A DNA stretch of 64,000 nt. Origin: Pseudoalteromonas shioyasakiensis (GTDB taxonomy: Bacteria > Pseudomonadota > Gammaproteobacteria > Enterobacterales > Alteromonadaceae). The notes under the pieces were generated by a model. It made no database searches. It saw only the letters and a list, made by a program, of their open reading frames with translations, and had not been told where the DNA came from. The stretch covers positions 1,434 through 65,433 of the forward strand of contig NZ_LRUE01000021.1 of assembly GCF_001550135.1 (NCBI RefSeq), given 5' to 3'. A program made the translations under genes and the position numbers. Below, piece after piece: positions 1-8,041 of this stretch (position 1 is the stretch's first letter; each line of letters starts with the position of its first letter).

Positions 1-76
1 CTGAGTAAGACACTGCACTCAACAACTCCACCGCTCAACTGACGTCTGACGGCTGAAACCTGATAGCTCCGCTTAC

Positions 77-107
77 GTTGGGTTTCGCTCCGCTCAAACC
101 AACCTAC
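77..107. repeat. REP-like palindromic repeat overlapping the manC stop
   Basis: An imperfect inverted repeat (GTTGGGTTT ... AAACCAAC, one base bulged) encloses CGCTCCGCTC. On the minus strand it reads GTAGGTTGG...CCCAAC, which resembles a dispersed intergenic palindrome family common in Proteobacteria. The manC stop codon (104-106, minus strand) lies inside it. Whether it is a true dispersed repeat in this genome cannot be judged from one copy. Confidence 0.45.
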
Positions 108-1519
108 TCCCTCCCATACCTATCATCAAATCGCTCGATGTCAGTTTCATCAAGTATCGCTCCGGTTTGTACTTCGATAACGATCAGTGGCGTGTTTTGT
201 TGATTAGCAAGACTGTGTAATTGTTTAGCCGCAATATAACAAGATTGATCAGCTGTTAATTCAAATTCGTCATCGCCTACTCGCACACTTGCCACGCCAG
301 ATACGACGACCCAGTGCTCTGCACGGTGCTGATGGCGTTGAGTTGAGAGTTTTGCACCGCTGTTTACGATTATTTTCTTTACTTTAAAGCCTGTACTTTC
401 AATTAAAGTTCGATAGTTGCCCCAAGGTCTAAATACGGCTTGATGGTGGGTTAGTTTATCGTTATCGACAACAGCAAGCTGTTTAAGTAAATCTGGGAGC
501 TTATCGAGCGCACTTTTGTCTGCCACTAAGGTGGCATCGTGAGTATGTATAATTGCTTGATTACTCACGCCAAGCGCTGCAATAGTATGGTCAGCTTCGC
601 TGATAAGTAGATTATTTTCGCTATCTAAACTCACCCCTTGCGAGGCTAAATAATTGCCATGCTGGTCTTTTTCTGCGATTTTCGATAATGCTGAAAAGCT
701 GCCAACATCGCTCCAATTCAAATCAACAGGAATAACAGCAACGTTAGCGCTACGCTCCAAAATAGCATAATCAATAGAATCACTTGGGCATGCTGTGAGC
801 GCATCCGCAACAGGCCGTTGAAAACCTAAATCTGCGGTGAAGCTAGCCGCCTTTGCGACACTGTCAGCAATCTTTGGTGCAAAACGATTAAGCTCACTCA
901 AGTACACATCTGGTAAAAATAAAAACATGCCGCTATTCCAGCCATACTCACCACTGGCAAGGTATTTTTCGGCTAATTGCAGGGCTGGTTTTTCTTTGAA
1001 TTCAGCCACCTTAAAACAACCTTCATGGGCTAACTGCTCGCCTTGGCGAATATAACCATAGCCGGTATGTGGTTCAGTGGGAGTAATGGCAAAGGTTACT
1101 AATTGTTGTTGCTGACAAAGCGCTATCGCATTTTCTAAGCAGACAATAAGCTTATCAAAATCACTGATATGGTGATCAGCAGGCATGACTAGTAAGGGGT
1201 CGGTTAGACCATTTTGCAGTGCAAATTCAGCGGCCAAGGCAATCGCTGGCGCGGTATTTTTACCTTCAGGCTCAAGCAATAAAGTATAATTATCTGTGAT
1301 TTCTGCAATTTGCGTTTTAGCAATAAAACGATGCTCTTCATTACACACTAAAATTGGCGCATTAAATCGTGAGTCAGCCACTCGTAACAACGTGCTCTGT
1401 AAGAGTGATTTTTCGCTAAGTAAAGATAAAAACTGCTTAGGCATCGCTTTACGCGACAAAGGCCATAAACGAGAACCTATGCCACCAGCGAGAATAACGG
1501 GGGTGATTTTGCGACTCAT
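104..1519 (-). CDS. manC: mannose-1-phosphate guanylyltransferase / mannose-6-phosphate isomerase (ManC/CpsB family)
   Basis: This bifunctional cytoplasmic enzyme makes GDP-mannose from mannose-1-phosphate and GTP, and usually also interconverts mannose-6-phosphate and fructose-6-phosphate, feeding polysaccharide synthesis. The N-terminal nucleotidyltransferase signature is clear at residues 11-29 (AGGIGSRLWPLSR...PKQ). The C-terminal cupin (type II isomerase) domain begins near FRPWGNY and has the metal-binding HQH near residue 396 and the typical ending EVQTG...DIERFDDRYGR. The length, 471 aa, is normal for the family. It starts at ATG 1517-1519 with only a weak ribosome-binding site. No polysaccharide genes are visible downstream in the first 100 bases, so a partner locus may lie to the left of the window. 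The stop codon falls in a REP-like palindrome. Confidence 0.93.
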   Translation of the reverse strand: MSRKITPVILAGGIGSRLWPLSRKAMPKQFLSLLSEKSLLQSTLLRVADSRFNAPILVCNEEHRFIAKTQIAEITDNYTLLLEPEGKNTAPAIALAAEFALQNGLTDPLLVMPADHHISDFDKLIVCLENAIALCQQQQLVTFAITPTEPHTGYGYIRQGEQLAHEGCFKVAEFKEKPALQLAEKYLASGEYGWNSGMFLFLPDVYLSELNRFAPKIADSVAKAASFTADLGFQRPVADALTACPSDSIDYAILERSANVAVIPVDLNWSDVGSFSALSKIAEKDQHGNYLASQGVSLDSENNLLISEADHTIAALGVSNQAIIHTHDATLVADKSALDKLPDLLKQLAVVDNDKLTHHQAVFRPWGNYRTLIESTGFKVKKIIVNSGAKLSTQRHQHRAEHWVVVSGVASVRVGDDEFELTADQSCYIAAKQLHSLANQQNTPLIVIEVQTGAILDETDIERFDDRYGRE

Positions 1520-1584
1520 GATTGCTTATAGTAAATAATCCAACCATGAGTTTAACAAATTTTTGAGTATGCGGCTTCGAGCAA

Positions 1585-2358
1585 TTACAGTAACTGAAAT
1601 TGATCAGCATCTAAGTGAGCAGGAAACGCTCTTCGAAAGTCATCAAGCGGTGACTTTTCTAAGCGCTGAATAATGATACCCGATTGATCATCTTCAAGCT
1701 TAGCCAAGGTGTCGCCTTTAAAATCATAAACGGCAGTACCACCACTGTGGGCAACATTATTACCATCAGCACCAATGCGATTCACACCCACGACATAACA
1801 GAGGTTTTCCATTGCGCGTGCTTTTAGAAGAGTATCCCACACATGGCGACGTGCCGCCGGCCAATTAGCTACGTTGATCATCACATCGTAGTCGTTGCAA
1901 TTACGCTGAAATACAGGAAAGCGTAAGTCGTAACACACTTGCGGCAAAATGCGAAAATCATTGATTGCGAATATCTCGCGCTGCTCGCCTGCTGCGACGA
2001 AATTGCCTTCGTTACCTAAACAGAATAAATGGCGTTTGTCGTAATATTTCACTTCGCCATTTGGCCAAACCCAATAAAAGCGATTAGCCTTTTTGTCGCC
2101 TTTTGCAACTAAAACAGAGCCTGCAACCACAGCATTTTTTTGCTTAGCTGTAGCTTTTAACCAACTAAGTACCTCGCCTTGTTCTGGTTCGCTGCAATCT
2201 AGATTAATCGCAAAACCCGTGGCAAATGTTTCTGGCAAGACAATTAAATCAACTTGCTCGTTAAAACTGTTAAGCTGCTCTGTAAAGTGCGCAAGGTTGG
2301 CGCTTTTATCAAGCCAATGCAGTGATGACTGCACTAAAGCTAAGGTTAAAGTTGGCAT
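1585..2358 (-). CDS. yafV: omega-amidase, nitrilase superfamily (YafV/Nit2-like)
   Basis: This 257-aa protein is a nitrilase-superfamily amidohydrolase. The catalytic triad is visible as Glu43 (LPETF), Lys108 (YYDKRH) and Cys142 (PQVCYDLRFP). YafV-type enzymes hydrolyse alpha-ketoglutaramate or alpha-ketosuccinamate, the by-products of glutamine- or asparagine-dependent transaminases. The start overlaps the end of the upstream ybdL-like aminotransferase gene by 13 bases, so the two are almost certainly co-transcribed and translationally coupled. Inference: the pair transaminates ketomethylthiobutyrate to methionine and disposes of the keto-amide, which fits the methionine salvage genes next door. 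Substrate choice is inferred from family and context. Confidence 0.88.
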   Translation of the reverse strand: MPTLTLALVQSSLHWLDKSANLAHFTEQLNSFNEQVDLIVLPETFATGFAINLDCSEPEQGEVLSWLKATAKQKNAVVAGSVLVAKGDKKANRFYWVWPNGEVKYYDKRHLFCLGNEGNFVAAGEQREIFAINDFRILPQVCYDLRFPVFQRNCNDYDVMINVANWPAARRHVWDTLLKARAMENLCYVVGVNRIGADGNNVAHSGGTAVYDFKGDTLAKLEDDQSGIIIQRLEKSPLDDFRRAFPAHLDADQFQLL

Positions 2359-3488
2359 AAAATCTCCGCGGCACGTTTTAATGTGTCATCATTTTTTGCA
2401 AAACATAAACGAATCACTTTGTCGCTGCTTGCGCTGTTATAAAACACACTGAGTGGTACAGCTGCAACACCCGCTTGCTCAACCAGCCATTGGCAAAACT
2501 CAACATCATCAAGATCAGACACATCACTATAATCGAGTAGCAAAAAGTAGGTGCCTTCACTTGGTAATATTTTAAAACGGCTTTGCGCTAGTGATTCGCT
2601 GAGCAAGTCGCGTTTTTGTTGATAAAAACCACTAAGTTCATCAACATGTTCTGGCTCTAACTCGAGCATATCGGCTAGTGCATGCTGGGCAGGCGTAAAG
2701 CTTGAAAAAGTCACATATTGGTGAATTTTACGAAACTCCCCCATTAATTGGGCAGGTGCAACACAATAACCCATCTTCCAGCCGGTGCTATGAAAAGTTT
2801 TGCCAAAGCTTGAGATCACAAAACTGCGTGCAAATAACTCAGGGTCGGTCAGCGCACTTAAATGCAAAGCGCCGTCAAAGGTAATGTGCTCATACACTTC
2901 ATCGCTAATTACATATAAATCATGCTTAGTAACAAGCGCTTTAAGGGCATTAATATCTTCTGTTTTAAAGATTTTACCGCTTGGGTTATGTGGCGTGTTG
3001 ATGATGATGACACGTGTTTTGTCTGTTATAACATCAGCTACAGCTTGCCAATCGATTTTGTAGTCTGGCGCATGCAAAGCAACATGAACTGAGCGACCGC
3101 CAGCAAGCTCAATTGCCGGTTGATACGAGTCATACGCGGGGTCAAATACCACAACTTCATCACCCTCTTTAACAAGCGCTTGAATTGCTACGAATAATGC
3201 CTCTGTTGCCCCTGAAGTGACGGTAACTTGTTGCTCGTAATTTATGTTGTTATGGTATTTTCTAGCAATCAAAGCCGCTATTTGCTGTTGTAGCTTTGCA
3301 ACCCCACTTGAAGGCGCATATTGGTTTACCCCCTCAAGTACATAATGATTGAGCTGTTTTTTTAGTAATTCTGGTGCATCAAATTCAGGAAAACCCTGAG
3401 ATAAATTAAGCGCTTGGTGCTTATTTGCTAGAGCGGTCATTTGACTAAAAATACTGGTGCCTAAATTCGGCAATTTACTTTCAAACAC
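2346..3488 (-). CDS. ybdL: PLP-dependent methionine aminotransferase (YbdL-like)
   Basis: This 380-aa fold-type I aminotransferase resembles E. coli YbdL and kynurenine/glutamine transaminases. The PLP lysine is Lys230 in SSFGKTFHSTGWK, with NTPHNPSGK (about 164-172) and SDEVYEH (about 195-201) as further cofactor-pocket motifs. The start is GTG at 3486-3488, preceded by AGGAACC at good spacing. The gene is divergent from mtnB and shares a 99-bp intergenic region with a MetJ-box-like element. YbdL prefers methionine and its keto acid, so here it is the likely last step of methionine salvage, from 4-methylthio-2-oxobutyrate to methionine. It overlaps the omega-amidase gene downstream. Confidence 0.88.
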   Translation of the reverse strand: MFESKLPNLGTSIFSQMTALANKHQALNLSQGFPEFDAPELLKKQLNHYVLEGVNQYAPSSGVAKLQQQIAALIARKYHNNINYEQQVTVTSGATEALFVAIQALVKEGDEVVVFDPAYDSYQPAIELAGGRSVHVALHAPDYKIDWQAVADVITDKTRVIIINTPHNPSGKIFKTEDINALKALVTKHDLYVISDEVYEHITFDGALHLSALTDPELFARSFVISSFGKTFHSTGWKMGYCVAPAQLMGEFRKIHQYVTFSSFTPAQHALADMLELEPEHVDELSGFYQQKRDLLSESLAQSRFKILPSEGTYFLLLDYSDVSDLDDVEFCQWLVEQAGVAAVPLSVFYNSASSDKVIRLCFAKNDDTLKRAAEILCQL

Positions 3489-3543
3489 AGAGGTTCCTTA
3501 AAGATGGTTTTGCGCCCGAAGCGATGCTATCATTGCTTAAAAC

Positions 3544-3559
3544 AGATGTATAGCCGTCT
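3544..3559. promoter_or_regulatory. tandem MetJ box (met box) between ybdL and mtnB
   Basis: Two adjacent 8-mers, AGATGTAT and AGCCGTCT, match the met box consensus AGACGTCT at 6/8 and 7/8 positions. MetJ binds tandem 8-bp boxes with S-adenosylmethionine as corepressor. The element lies 28 bases upstream of the mtnB start. A near-identical element lies between mtnA and mtnK (9147-9162), and that recurrence makes chance unlikely. MetJ itself is not in the window. Confidence 0.68.
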
Positions 3560-3587
3560 AAATAACTTTTAGAATGTCGAGGAATAT

Positions 3588-4217
3588 ATGCATAACAATA
3601 CCGCTATTTCAGAACTAATTGAAGCTGGTAAATGGGTAAGCCAACGTGGCTGGGTCCCTGCTACTGGTGGTAACTTTTCAGCCCGCACTGCAAGCGGTTA
3701 TGTCGTCACAGCAAGTGGTTTCGATAAAGGTCAACTCGGCACTCATGCATTTATTGAATTTGATCATGAAGGCAATCGTACTAAAGGCTCTGGCAATCCA
3801 TCAGCTGAAACTGAGCTACATTTGAATATGTATAAGCTGATCCCATCAGCTAAATTTGTTTTGCATACCCATTCTGTTGCAGCAACTGTGTTATCGCGTG
3901 TGATCAAAGGCCACGCTATCAATTTGCATGGCTACGAAATGCAAAAGTCTTTAAGCGGTGTCAAATCGCACTTAGATACCTTAACTATTCCTATTTTTGA
4001 TAATGACCAAGACATTGACCGTTTAAGCTTACTAGTCAGTGATCATCACCTTCACACCCCTATTGAGCATGCTGTATTAATTCGTGGCCATGGTTTATAT
4101 GTCGTTGGTCGAGATATCAAAGAAGTACTTCGCCATTTAGAAGGCTTAGAGTTCCTATTTAGCTGTGAGCTTGAGCGCCTAAAACTAGAAGGTATTCAAG
4201 CTGGAGTTCAGCCATGA
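3588..4217 (+). CDS. mtnB: methylthioribulose-1-phosphate dehydratase
   Basis: This class II aldolase-family enzyme dehydrates 5-methylthioribulose-1-phosphate to 2,3-diketo-5-methylthiopentyl-1-phosphate in the methionine salvage pathway. The N-terminal motif GWVPATGGNFSAR is typical of bacterial MtnB. His93 and His95 in LHTHSVAATV are the expected zinc ligands, with a third expected at the C-terminal HGLYVVG region. The length, 209 aa, is normal. The ATG at 3588 is preceded by GAGGA at 3579-3583. Its stop overlaps the mtnC start (ATGA), so mtnB, mtnC and mtnD form one coupled operon behind a MetJ-like site. Confidence 0.95.
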   Translation: MHNNTAISELIEAGKWVSQRGWVPATGGNFSARTASGYVVTASGFDKGQLGTHAFIEFDHEGNRTKGSGNPSAETELHLNMYKLIPSAKFVLHTHSVAATVLSRVIKGHAINLHGYEMQKSLSGVKSHLDTLTIPIFDNDQDIDRLSLLVSDHHLHTPIEHAVLIRGHGLYVVGRDIKEVLRHLEGLEFLFSCELERLKLEGIQAGVQP

Positions 4218-4900
4218 TCAAAGCGATTTTAACCGATATTGAAGGCACAATTACCCGCATTTCTTTTGTTAAAGACGTATTATTTCCTTACGCGGCAGGG
4301 CAATTACCTGAGTTTGTAAAGTCACATCAAACAGACCCGGAAGTTGCAGCCCAAATTGAGGCCGTTAAAGCACATATTGAACAACCCGAAGCCGATATCG
4401 ACACGGTCATTAAACATTTAATTCATTGGATTGAAACAGATCAAAAAATTACCCCACTCAAGCAGTTGCAAGGCTTAATTTGGCAAACGGGCTACGAGAG
4501 TGGTGATTTTACTGGCCACCTTTACCCAGATGCTTATGACTTTTTACAAGCCCAAAAACAAGCTGGTAAAAGTCTATATGTCTACTCATCAGGCTCAGTA
4601 AAAGCCCAACACCTGATTTTTGAGTTTTCTGATTACGGTGATGTTAGACCTTTATTTAGTGATTACTTCGACACTAAAGTCGGTGCAAAACAACAGCAAA
4701 GCTCTTATGAGAATATTATCGCCGAGCTGCCATTTGACGCTGCCGAAGTATTGTTTTTAAGCGATGTGGTGGCAGAGCTTGATGCTGCTAAAGCTGCTGG
4801 TCTTGGCACTTTACACCTTGTTCGCGATGGCCAAGCAGTAAGCGATGCTCACCCATATATCAACGACTTTTCGGAATTTAGTGCGGAGCTTTTAGCATGA
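4214..4900 (+). CDS. mtnC: enolase-phosphatase (acireductone synthase)
   Basis: This HAD-superfamily bifunctional enzyme enolises and then dephosphorylates 2,3-diketo-5-methylthiopentyl-1-phosphate to give acireductone. HAD motif I is LTDIEGT with Asp8 and Glu10. Motif II is the YSSGSVKAQ segment, and motif III/IV is around GAKQ...FLSDVVAELDAA. These are the standard MtnC signatures, and 228 aa is full length. It overlaps mtnB by 4 bases upstream and mtnD by 4 bases downstream, which implies translational coupling. Confidence 0.95.
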   Translation: MIKAILTDIEGTITRISFVKDVLFPYAAGQLPEFVKSHQTDPEVAAQIEAVKAHIEQPEADIDTVIKHLIHWIETDQKITPLKQLQGLIWQTGYESGDFTGHLYPDAYDFLQAQKQAGKSLYVYSSGSVKAQHLIFEFSDYGDVRPLFSDYFDTKVGAKQQQSSYENIIAELPFDAAEVLFLSDVVAELDAAKAAGLGTLHLVRDGQAVSDAHPYINDFSEFSAELLA

Positions 4901-5439
4901 GCCAATTAACTATTTATAACGATAATAACGCAAACAATATACTGTTTCACAGTGAAGACTTAAGCGCGATTGCGAGTGAGCTGAATGCGGTTGGCGTTCG
5001 CTTTGAGCAGTGGCAAGCAACGGCACAAATTGACCAAGAGACCAGTCATGACGCTATTTTAACTGCTTATGCTAAAGATATAGAGCGCTTAAAAGCTGAA
5101 GGGGGCTATCAAACAGTGGATGTTATTTCGCTTGCTAAGGGTAATCCCAATGCCAGCGAACTACGCGGTAAGTTCTTGTTTGAACATACACATAGCGAAG
5201 ATGAAGTTCGTTTTTTTGTGAAAGGCCAAGGTTTATTCTGCTTACACTTAGGCGACAAAGTGTATCAAGTGCTTTGCCAACAAGGCGACCTAATTTCAGT
5301 ACCAGAACTCACACCACATTGGTTTGATATGGGCAGCGACCCTGAATTCACAGCAATTCGCTTATTCAATAATACCGAAGGTTGGGTCGCTAAAAGTACT
5401 GAGTCAACTATTGCTACCAACTTCCCACTGCTGGACTAA
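4897..5439 (+). CDS. mtnD: acireductone dioxygenase
   Basis: This cupin metalloenzyme converts acireductone plus oxygen to formate and 4-methylthio-2-oxobutyrate (Fe form), the direct precursor of methionine. With Ni bound, the family instead makes methylthiopropionate, CO and formate. The metal ligands are visible as His97, His99 and Glu103 (FEHTHSEDEVRFF) and His141 (TPHWFDMG), shifted by one from the classical Klebsiella enzyme. The length, 180 aa, is typical. It is the third gene of the mtnBCD operon and is followed without a gap by a small GGCT-like gene. Confidence 0.95.
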   Translation: MSQLTIYNDNNANNILFHSEDLSAIASELNAVGVRFEQWQATAQIDQETSHDAILTAYAKDIERLKAEGGYQTVDVISLAKGNPNASELRGKFLFEHTHSEDEVRFFVKGQGLFCLHLGDKVYQVLCQQGDLISVPELTPHWFDMGSDPEFTAIRLFNNTEGWVAKSTESTIATNFPLLD

Positions 5440-5440
5440 C

Positions 5441-5782
5441 ATGGAAAAGCTATTCTCGTACGGTACCTTACAGTACCCGCAGGTTCAGCTTGATACCTTC
5501 GGGCGTTTGCTCGAAGGTCAACCTGCTACGCTAACTGGGTATGTCATTGGTGAAGTCGAGATCACCGACGAAGCCGTACTTAAAAGTAGTGGTCAACGTT
5601 TTCACCCGGCTTTAATCAAAACAAGTAAACCAAGTGATATTGTTAATGGCACTATTTATTTAATCACCGAACAAGAGCTTGCTCAGGCAGATGCTTACGA
5701 AGTAGATGATTATCAGCGAATTGCAGAAACATTCCAATGTAACAACCAAGCTTGGCTATATGTTGCAAAAAACAGCCTTTAA
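5441..5782 (+). CDS. gamma-glutamylcyclotransferase (AIG2)-like protein
   Basis: This 113-aa protein has the AIG2/GGCT fold signature: a start with LFSYGTLQYPQVQ (the substrate-binding YGTL loop) and an acidic residue in DAYEVDDYQRI. Family members cyclise gamma-glutamyl-amines or peptides to 5-oxoproline, but for most bacterial homologues the substrate is unknown. I chose the ATG at 5441, one base after the mtnD stop codon, because the protein then begins exactly at the conserved motif. Upstream codons in this frame lie inside mtnD. It is co-transcribed with the methionine salvage genes, though no role in that pathway is established. Confidence 0.78.
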   Translation: MEKLFSYGTLQYPQVQLDTFGRLLEGQPATLTGYVIGEVEITDEAVLKSSGQRFHPALIKTSKPSDIVNGTIYLITEQELAQADAYEVDDYQRIAETFQCNNQAWLYVAKNSL

Positions 5783-5877
5783 TTTACAAATATAAAACAA
5801 AAAGACCCAAATTAAGAACAAAAGCTGCTATTATCCTCCCCATTAATAAGTACTAATTATTTGCTAAAGGACTAAAC

Positions 5878-8040
5878 ATGGGGTCGGCATTTTCACCCTT
5901 ACGCGATACCGTTATTTATGTGGGTGAGTGGCAACTTAACACTCAGCAGCAAACCATCAGCGATGGCACTCATAAGCGTGAACTAGAACCTTTATTATTT
6001 AAATTACTGTGTTTCTTTATTGAGCATAATGATCGCATTATCACTCGCCAAGAGCTGGTTGAGAATATTTGGCAACAAAGCTTTGTTGATGACAATGCCA
6101 TTAACCGTGCCATCTCTGAACTAAGAAAAACTCTTAAATCAGAAAAACAGCCCGGGCAAACCATTAAAACCCATTATCGCAAAGGTTATAGCCTATTTAT
6201 TGAAGTTAAGCCTCTTGATCACACTGTGAGTACAGAGCCGCTAAAAACAGAAAATGTAATAACAGTAGATAAAGACGCTGATACTCAAGTTAAACCTACG
6301 GCCATTAATGAACAAAAAGCGCATTCTTCACGCTGGCCATGGCCTTTTGCAGCGTTAGTGCTTGGTTTATTGATTACTGCTATTTGGTTATTTTCACAAC
6401 AGCCTAAAGCAAATGATGAAGTACAAAACGAAGCGCCATTTTTAGACCTGCAAGCTGAAACCATTTCATGGCATAAAGGCTCTCACTATCGTTTAATGCT
6501 AAGCCATGACAAAACTAAGCTTGCTTATATTCTAGAAAATGATGGTCAAAGTCTTTTTGTCGTCGACCTAACCACTAAAAAAGAATACGTGATTGCCTCT
6601 GGCAATATCTTTTTACAGGGTTGGTCTGAGGATGGAGAGCGATTATTTTACGGCTCTTGTGAAAACAAAGACTACAGCGATTGCATCACTTGGCAAGCAA
6701 GCAACCTGTTATCAAGTGAAGCGTTAATAAAGCCACGTATCAACCAATCTTTACTTAATTCTCAGCCAAGTCAGTACATTGAAGTGGGTGATGTCGCAAT
6801 TTCGAGGCGTAATAATTACCGTGGCTTAACACATTTATATGCTTTATATGCACAAGATTTAAAAACCGGTGAAGAAATTCGCATCAGCACACCCAATATC
6901 ACTGGCACTGGGGACTTTATTTTAACAACTATAAAAAACCCGAGCCGCATCATCTTTGAGCGCCATAATGTTGGCCAAGTAGAGATATACATGGCGAATT
7001 TAGATGGCAGCTCGCTAAAGCTTTTAACTACCAACGATTACCGTGCATGGGTAGCCACATATGATGAGCAGACCAACTCACTAATTTGGTATAGCCGCGG
7101 CACATCAACTATTGAATCATTCTCTTTTGATAGTATGAGTCGACAACCCGCTATAACAGCGCCAGTAAAACGAGCAAATTATGCTTACCCTTTAAGCAAA
7201 GAAAGTGTGTTGATCAGTACTGACCTTCACGATAAAGATGCCGCAGTCTTTGACCTTAATTCAAAAACAATGAGCTACATCGCCACAGCGAATAAGCATG
7301 AAGACGACTTAGTCGCATTAGCCAATAATGATGTGTACTTCTCTGACTTTGAGTTTTCAGAACGACAACACTGGCTCAGAAAAGCAAACCAATACATCAA
7401 TATCACTGGCAAAATTGGTGAAGATAGTTCAGTAATTGCAGCAAATAGTGACAGTAGCCGACTTGTTAGCTTTAATAAAGCCGATCAGCAATTAACATTA
7501 TTAAATGCTGCTGATTTCTCAGAAATTAAGCACTGGACACTTCCTGGTAGTACCAAGCTGGCAGCTATAAGGGGTAACAAGGTTGCCGTGCTATATACCG
7601 ATCTTAGCAATCAGCTAAATCAAATAATGATTCTTCACACAAACAGCGATGAAGTGATTAAAAGCACTATAGATACACCCCTAGCTATTGCATGGTATGA
7701 CGATACACAGCTGATTGTGCATTCTAAATACGATAAATACCTGCTTTTAGACAGCGATAACAACACCTATAGTGAGCTGACTACACCAGACAAACTAACT
7801 GAGTTAAAGCCTTCTATTGTGTCGATGGCAAGTAACCTACATAGTTTGTATATCGCCACTGATACTGAAGTTTTCAGCATTAATTTAGCCACAATGCAGG
7901 GCGTTGAGTCAGTACTTCAAATGAAGCCTTCTCACTATATATCGCGCCTTAATGCTAAAAACGACAAGCTGGCAGTGACCTTCTTAACTGCCAACAATCA
8001 AAATAGCATTGAGCTCTACACTAAAAAAAGCGCAGAGTAA
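5878..8040 (+). CDS. ToxR/CadC-like transmembrane transcriptional regulator with beta-propeller sensor
   Basis: This 720-aa one-component regulator has an OmpR-type winged-helix DNA-binding domain at about residues 14-108 (TRQELVENIWQQ...INRAISELRKTL...THYRKGYSL). A charged linker and a single membrane helix at about 154-173 follow, then a periplasmic part of about 540 aa made of TolB/WD-like beta-propeller repeats (for example LYALYAQDLKTGEEIRIS and MANLDGSSLKLLTT). This architecture matches the CadC-like propeller regulators common in Alteromonadales. The ATG at 5878 has AAAGGA about 9 bases upstream. It lies between mtnD/GGCT and mtnA, which is convergent with a 1-base gap. The signal it senses is unknown. 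Confidence 0.82.
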   Translation: MGSAFSPLRDTVIYVGEWQLNTQQQTISDGTHKRELEPLLFKLLCFFIEHNDRIITRQELVENIWQQSFVDDNAINRAISELRKTLKSEKQPGQTIKTHYRKGYSLFIEVKPLDHTVSTEPLKTENVITVDKDADTQVKPTAINEQKAHSSRWPWPFAALVLGLLITAIWLFSQQPKANDEVQNEAPFLDLQAETISWHKGSHYRLMLSHDKTKLAYILENDGQSLFVVDLTTKKEYVIASGNIFLQGWSEDGERLFYGSCENKDYSDCITWQASNLLSSEALIKPRINQSLLNSQPSQYIEVGDVAISRRNNYRGLTHLYALYAQDLKTGEEIRISTPNITGTGDFILTTIKNPSRIIFERHNVGQVEIYMANLDGSSLKLLTTNDYRAWVATYDEQTNSLIWYSRGTSTIESFSFDSMSRQPAITAPVKRANYAYPLSKESVLISTDLHDKDAAVFDLNSKTMSYIATANKHEDDLVALANNDVYFSDFEFSERQHWLRKANQYINITGKIGEDSSVIAANSDSSRLVSFNKADQQLTLLNAADFSEIKHWTLPGSTKLAAIRGNKVAVLYTDLSNQLNQIMILHTNSDEVIKSTIDTPLAIAWYDDTQLIVHSKYDKYLLLDSDNNTYSELTTPDKLTELKPSIVSMASNLHSLYIATDTEVFSINLATMQGVESVLQMKPSHYISRLNAKNDKLAVTFLTANNQNSIELYTKKSAE

Positions 8041-8041
8041 T

